The notes beneath the pieces were generated by a model. That model worked only from the letters and a program-made list of their open reading frames with translations, searched no databases and was not told the DNA's origin. A DNA stretch of 64,000 nucleotides from JBFLVU01 sp964589625 (GTDB lineage: Bacteria; Acidobacteriota; UBA4820; DSQY01), in the NCBI GenBank assembly GCA_964589625.1, contig CAZPSH010000015.1:3964-67963 (forward strand), written 5' to 3'. Of the stretch, positions 60,655 through 64,000 are shown piece by piece. The stretch's first letter is position 1; every line of letters starts with the position of its first letter. Position numbers and translations under genes: made by a program.

Positions 60655-60683
60655 TTCACGCGGAAAGGGCCCCGTGCTATTCT
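60655..60683 (+). promoter_or_regulatory. kdsC: Promoter of kdsC-lapA-lapB
   Basis: TTCACG (60655-60660), 17 bases, TATTCT (60678-60683), with TGC before the -10. It would allow kdsC-lapAB to be made apart from kdsA-kdsD. Confidence 0.55.
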
Positions 60684-60708
60684 GGCCAAGCACGGAGCGC
60701 CCGAAGCC

Positions 60709-61275
60709 ATGACCGTCTCCTTTCTGGATTCTCTGCCCCAGCCGTTGAAGGACCGCCTAAGGAGCGTGAGGCTTCTGCTCCTCGACGTGGACGGCGTTCT
60801 CACCGACGGAGGCCTCTACTTCGCCAACGGCGGCGACGAGTGGAAACGCTTCGACGTGAAGGACGGCGCCGGGATTTACATGGCCCGCAAGCTGGGCCTT
60901 GAAGTGGGCCTGATCACCGGCAAGACATCCGACATCGTGACGAGGAGGGCCGAGGAACTGGGCATGGCCCTCGTGCGCCAGGGGGCCATGGACAAGGTCC
61001 CGGCCTTCACGGAACTGGTGGAGGAGGCGGGGTGCACGGCCGCCGAGACGGCTTACGTGGGCGACGAGGTGCTGGACCTGCCCGTCATGGCGCGGGTGGG
61101 CGTTTCGGCGTGCCCGGCCGACGCCCACGCCCTGGTGAAGCGTCACGCCGACGTCGTCCTGTCGGCCCCCGGGGGCCGAGGCGCCGTCCGGGAGTTCGTG
61201 GACCTTCTGCTCGATGCCCGAGGGGGGCTGGACAGGATCGAGCGCATGTTCTGGGAGGGCAGGCCGGATGCGTAA
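60709..61275 (+). CDS. kdsC: 3-deoxy-D-manno-octulosonate 8-phosphate phosphatase
   Basis: A 188-residue HAD phosphatase of the KdsC (C0-cap) type that dephosphorylates KDO8P. LLLLDVDGVLTDGGLYFANG (nucleophile Asp), FDVKDGAGIYMARKLGLEVG, LITGKTSDIVTRRAEELGM, and TAYVGDEVLDLPVMARVGVS then SAPGGRGAVREFVDLLL are family motifs. The ATG at 60709 was chosen because the upstream frame (from 60481) overlaps kdsD and lacks homology. lapA overlaps its end by eight bases. Confidence 0.94.
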   Translation: MTVSFLDSLPQPLKDRLRSVRLLLLDVDGVLTDGGLYFANGGDEWKRFDVKDGAGIYMARKLGLEVGLITGKTSDIVTRRAEELGMALVRQGAMDKVPAFTELVEEAGCTAAETAYVGDEVLDLPVMARVGVSACPADAHALVKRHADVVLSAPGGRGAVREFVDLLLDARGGLDRIERMFWEGRPDA

Positions 61276-61618
61276 TCTCCTCGGCACGCTGAAGTGGCTC
61301 GTCATCGCCTTGGTGATCCTCGCCTGGTTCGCCCTGAGCGTGGGCAACCGCCAACTTTCCACGGTCTTCGTCCTCATTCCCGGGGTCATCGAATTCCAGA
61401 GGGTCCCTCTCCCGGTCCTCCTCATCTTGCCGCTCGTCGTGGCCTTTCTGGTCTTCTGGTTTGTGGGCATGCTCGACCAGGTGGACCACTTCCTCCGCGC
61501 ACGGGAATTGCGAAAGCGCATCCGGGACCTGGAGCAGGAGGTAGACCAGCTCCGGAACCTGCCCATCCGCGACGGCCTGCTCGGAGAGAAGGCCGTTGAG
61601 GAGGACTTCCGCCCGTGA
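61268..61618 (+). CDS. lapA: LapA-family membrane protein (DUF1049)
   Basis: A 116-residue protein with two membrane segments (about 6-26, WLVIALVILAWFALSV, and 48-68, LLILPLVVAFLVFWFV). The family Asn follows the first (SVGNRQLSTV), and a cytoplasmic coiled coil follows the second (RARELRKRIRDLEQEVDQLR). LapA works with LapB in control of LPS assembly and LpxC turnover in E. coli. It overlaps kdsC and lapB by a few bases each. Confidence 0.88.
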   Translation: MRNLLGTLKWLVIALVILAWFALSVGNRQLSTVFVLIPGVIEFQRVPLPVLLILPLVVAFLVFWFVGMLDQVDHFLRARELRKRIRDLEQEVDQLRNLPIRDGLLGEKAVEEDFRP

Positions 61619-62793
61619 TGAAGGCCTTCGGCATTCCGAATTGGGTCCTCGCCACCTTCATCCTCGTTTTCCTCCTGGGGCTCTTCCTGGGCGCCCGACT
61701 CCCCCTTTTCCGGAGGCCCTCAGGAGACGGAAAGGACGCCCGCCGGTCCCTGCACTACATCCGAGGCATGTACGCCATGCTGACGGGGGACGTGGAGAAC
61801 TCCATCCGGCACCTTACGAAGGTCGTGGAGGTCTCCACCGAGCCCGTCGAGGTGTACCTCGCCCTGGGCAACCTCTATCGGCAGCGGGGGCAAATTGACC
61901 GGGCCATACGCGTCCACCAGTCCCTTCTCACGCGCGCCTCGCTGAGCGAGGAGGAGCGGGTGCTCGCCCTGAACGCCCTGGGCATGGACTTCAAGACCGG
62001 GGGACTCATGGACCGCGCCGTGAAGACCTTCCGGGACGCCCTGGCCCTCCATCCGAGGGACCCCGACGCCCTGACCTTTCTCGTGAAGCTCTCGGAGGAC
62101 CTGGGCGAGTGGGGGGAGGCTTACGAGTATGCCATCCGGCTGCAGAAGGTTCGCCACCAGAAGGACCCCAAGACGCTCTCCTTCCTTCTCGCCCAAAAGG
62201 CCCAGAGGCTGGCCGAATCGGGTCTCCACCTCAGGGCCGCGTGGCAACTCCACCGGGCCCTCCGCCTCCATCCGGAGAACACGACGGCCACCATCTTCCT
62301 GGCCCGCCTGTACCTCAAGGTGAACAAGGCCGACCGGGCCCTAAAAACCGTCGAGAAGGCCCTCAAAGAGACCCCGCACAAATCGTTCATGCTCCTGTCC
62401 CTCCTGAGGGAGATCTACGCCCAGCGCCAGGACCTGGACGGTTACCTCGACACTCTTCACCACCTGGGTCACGAGCAGGGACAGAAGCGCGCCCTCCTCC
62501 AAGAGCTCCAGGAGTTCCTCGACCTCAAGCGGAAGGAGGCCGCCGCGGCCGTCACACGGCACCTCGTGCGCCACTTCGGCCGGTCCAGGCTGGTTCAGAA
62601 GACCCTGTGGGACCTGAGCCGCCGGGGCGCCGTCGATCCCTCCCTGGTCAAGGAGTGGGCCGAGGCCCTCGCCGGGAGCGAGCAGATGATGGACGCCTAC
62701 GTCTGCATTTCCTGCGGGTACAAGACGCTGGAGATCCTCCATCGCTGCCCCAACTGCAAGGAGTGGAACTCCTTCGTGGACGGAGAGGGCTGA
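61618..62793 (+). CDS. lapB: LapB (YciM)-like TPR protein with rubredoxin-type zinc ribbon
   Basis: A 391-residue protein: one N-terminal membrane segment (about 7-27, WVLATFILVFLLGLFLG), then TPR repeats (about 60-350; for example YLALGNLYRQRGQIDRAIRV and EAAWQ-type LRAAWQLHRALRLHPENTTA). A C-terminal zinc ribbon YVCISCGYKTLEILHRCPNC ends the chain. LapB links LPS export to FtsH-mediated LpxC degradation. The ATG overlaps the lapA stop (TGATG); GTG at 61615 is an alternative start. With kdsA-kdsD-kdsC it forms an LPS control block. Confidence 0.93.
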   Translation: MKAFGIPNWVLATFILVFLLGLFLGARLPLFRRPSGDGKDARRSLHYIRGMYAMLTGDVENSIRHLTKVVEVSTEPVEVYLALGNLYRQRGQIDRAIRVHQSLLTRASLSEEERVLALNALGMDFKTGGLMDRAVKTFRDALALHPRDPDALTFLVKLSEDLGEWGEAYEYAIRLQKVRHQKDPKTLSFLLAQKAQRLAESGLHLRAAWQLHRALRLHPENTTATIFLARLYLKVNKADRALKTVEKALKETPHKSFMLLSLLREIYAQRQDLDGYLDTLHHLGHEQGQKRALLQELQEFLDLKRKEAAAAVTRHLVRHFGRSRLVQKTLWDLSRRGAVDPSLVKEWAEALAGSEQMMDAYVCISCGYKTLEILHRCPNCKEWNSFVDGEG

Positions 62794-62832
62794 GGCCCGG
62801 CGGCCTTCGGCCCAGGGATCGGGAGGGCGGGT

Positions 62833-63105
62833 ATGCGGGCGAGACGGGACTTTCGTTCCCTGGCGGAGGTGGCATCCCCCCTCCGCGGGCGCTTGGCCTC
62901 CGGCGACCCGACCGAGATCCTTCGATCCGCGTTTCACTTGGCCCCCGGGTCCGTCCGGGCGGAGGTCCGGGAGGAGACCCTCATGATCCGGGCCCAGGAC
63001 AAGACCGTTCGCTTCGCGCTCGAGGGCGCCGAGCCACAGATCCTCTCCTGGTTCCATAAGAACGGCTTCGAGGGCCTGAGGAGGGTTGCATGGTTTGCGG
63101 CCTGA
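62833..63105 (+). CDS. Small DUF721/DciA-like protein, uncertain
   Basis: A 90-residue protein: MRARRDFRSLAEVASPLRGR, LRSAFHLAPGSVRAEVREET, then LMIRAQDKTVRFALEGAEPQ. The strand-helix order (AEVREETLMIRAQDKTVRFAL) recalls the DUF721 family (DciA-related), but the match is weak. The ATG has GGGAGGG upstream. It sits 39 bases after lapB, and nadC starts 16 bases before its stop. Confidence 0.55.
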   Translation: MRARRDFRSLAEVASPLRGRLASGDPTEILRSAFHLAPGSVRAEVREETLMIRAQDKTVRFALEGAEPQILSWFHKNGFEGLRRVAWFAA

Positions 63106-63938
63106 GCGCCCATGCGTTGGACGCATTCCTCCTCGCGGCGCTGAGGGAGGACGCTCCCGACGGGGACCGCACCACCGAGGCCCTCCGCATCTCGGGCCGG
63201 GGGCGCGGGTCCGTTCTGGCCAAGGAAGCGCTCGTGGTCTGCGGCCTGCCGGCGGCCCTCCGGACCTTTCGCCTCGCCGATCCGGCCTGCGCAACCCAGG
63301 CCCTTGCGGAGGAGGGCGCCCGCGTTCCCCAGGGTTCCGTGGTGGCCCAAGTGGAGGGACCCCTGACCGCCCTGCTCCTGGCGGAGCGGGTCGCGCTCAA
63401 CCTGCTCCAGCGGATCTCGGGGATCGCGACCTTCACCCGCGCCTGCGCAGACGAAGTGGCTGGCACCCCGGTCCGCCTCCTGGACACGAGGAAGACCACT
63501 CCGGGCATGAGGGCGTTGGAGAAGTACGCCGTCCGGACGGGCGGGGGAACCAACCATCGCATGGGCCTTTCCGACGGCATCCTGGTCAAGGACAACCACG
63601 TGGCCGCCGTGGGCTCCATCGGCGAAGCGGTCCGGCGCGCCAAGGCCAACGCGGGCCACCTGCTCAAGGTCGAGGTGGAGGTGACAAGCCTCCTCCAGTT
63701 TCACGAGGCCGCGGCGGCGGGCGCGGACCTCATCCTTCTGGACAACATGTCCCACGAAGAGTTGGCCGAGGCCGCCCGCGTCCGCCCACCCGGCGTCCTC
63801 CTCGAAGCCTCCGGCGGGATGCGACCCGGCCGCCTGCGGGCCGTGGCCGAGACGGGAGTCGATTTCATCTCGGCGGGCGCCCTGACCCATTCCGCCCGGG
63901 CCGTGGACCTTTCCCTGGAGATCGAACCGGCGCCATGA
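63090..63938 (+). CDS. nadC: Quinolinate phosphoribosyltransferase (carboxylating)
   Basis: A 282-residue enzyme that converts quinolinate and PRPP to NaMN in NAD synthesis. ALREDAPDGDRTTEAL, LLAERVALNLLQRISGIATF, LLDTRKTTPGMRALEKYAVR, TGGGTNHRMGLSDGILVKDNH and LLEASGGMRPGRLRAV are NadC motifs with the conserved Arg, His and Lys residues. The ATG follows GAGGAGGG. A downstream gene starts with an ATGA overlap. Confidence 0.95.
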   Translation: MVCGLSAHALDAFLLAALREDAPDGDRTTEALRISGRGRGSVLAKEALVVCGLPAALRTFRLADPACATQALAEEGARVPQGSVVAQVEGPLTALLLAERVALNLLQRISGIATFTRACADEVAGTPVRLLDTRKTTPGMRALEKYAVRTGGGTNHRMGLSDGILVKDNHVAAVGSIGEAVRRAKANAGHLLKVEVEVTSLLQFHEAAAAGADLILLDNMSHEELAEAARVRPPGVLLEASGGMRPGRLRAVAETGVDFISAGALTHSARAVDLSLEIEPAP

Positions 63939-64000
63939 CCGTACCGGGCTCCCCTCCCTCGGGTCCTGGCCCAAGCGCCCGTCCCCGCCCGCCCGCGACC
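63935..64000 (+). CDS. Start of an unidentified gene cut by the right window edge
   Basis: The ATG at 63935 overlaps the nadC stop (ATGA) and opens a frame reading MTVPGSPPSGPGPSARPRPP to the edge. It is Pro-rich and cannot be identified. In many bacteria birA follows nadC, but the visible part does not show this. Confidence 0.45.
   Translation, partial: MTVPGSPPSGPGPSARPRPPAT

Overview
The window is GC-rich bacterial chromosome that is almost fully coded. Lipid A and Kdo biosynthesis genes (lpxK, kdsA, kdsD, kdsC), the LPS regulators lapA/lapB and a beta-barrel outer-membrane protein show a Gram-negative cell envelope. Core metabolism points to organic-acid, amino-acid and short-chain acyl-CoA turnover: malic enzyme, methylmalonyl-CoA epimerase with MeaB, acyl-CoA dehydrogenase, alanine dehydrogenase, an acetyl-CoA hydrolase/transferase family enzyme and a class III aminotransferase. 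A selenocysteine gene implies that the cell has Sec machinery elsewhere. The mix (Ser/Thr kinase, NRAMP-USP fusion, methylmalonyl-CoA module, GC content) would fit an Acidobacteriota/Holophagae-like or deltaproteobacterial-type organism. That taxonomic guess is inference and weak.

Layout. 1-1006: broken RHS/YD-repeat-like gene cut by the window edge. 1.3-7.0 kb: maeB, two small unknown genes, mce, meaB and an acyl-CoA dehydrogenase, all on the minus strand. 7.2-11.3 kb: a metal uptake operon (small DHDCPVC protein, His-rich outer-membrane protein, znuA, znuC, znuB). 11.4-13.9 kb: ychF, thioesterase and membrane metallopeptidase. 14-28.3 kb: an accessory region holding a nuclease remnant, a PG-binding/CHAP endolysin, a putative AbiC-like membrane protein, a GNAT-like protein, a patatin with two odd upstream partners, dispersed repeats, and a type III restriction-modification locus. 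In that locus an AAA ATPase gene and a TOPRIM-like gene sit between mod and res. Parts of this region have visibly lower GC than the core.

28.4-48.7 kb: dmeF, lpxK-priA, an orphan periplasmic binding lipoprotein and mntH-USP. These are followed by a minus-strand run of ald, CoA-transferase, a SelW-like selenoprotein gene with in-frame TGA and a downstream hairpin, an RsbRD-like sensor and a Ser/Thr kinase. Then come an MFS transporter, a DUF59 protein, der, folK, an MBL hydrolase, an aminotransferase and purD. 48.8-53.9 kb: diguanylate cyclase, VanZ-like and small membrane proteins, then the ribosomal/translation block rplI-rpsR-rpsF-pth-rplY. 54-64 kb: M1 aminopeptidase, cysE, pyrG, then the LPS run kdsA-kdsD-kdsC-lapA-lapB, a small DUF721-like gene, nadC and a gene cut by the right edge.

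The two main discoveries to check are the SelW-type selenoprotein at 38661-38894, which standard gene calling would miss, and the four-gene defence locus at 21074-28270. In that locus the target-recognition part of the methyltransferase also looks exchanged: it is AT-rich between GC-rich flanks.
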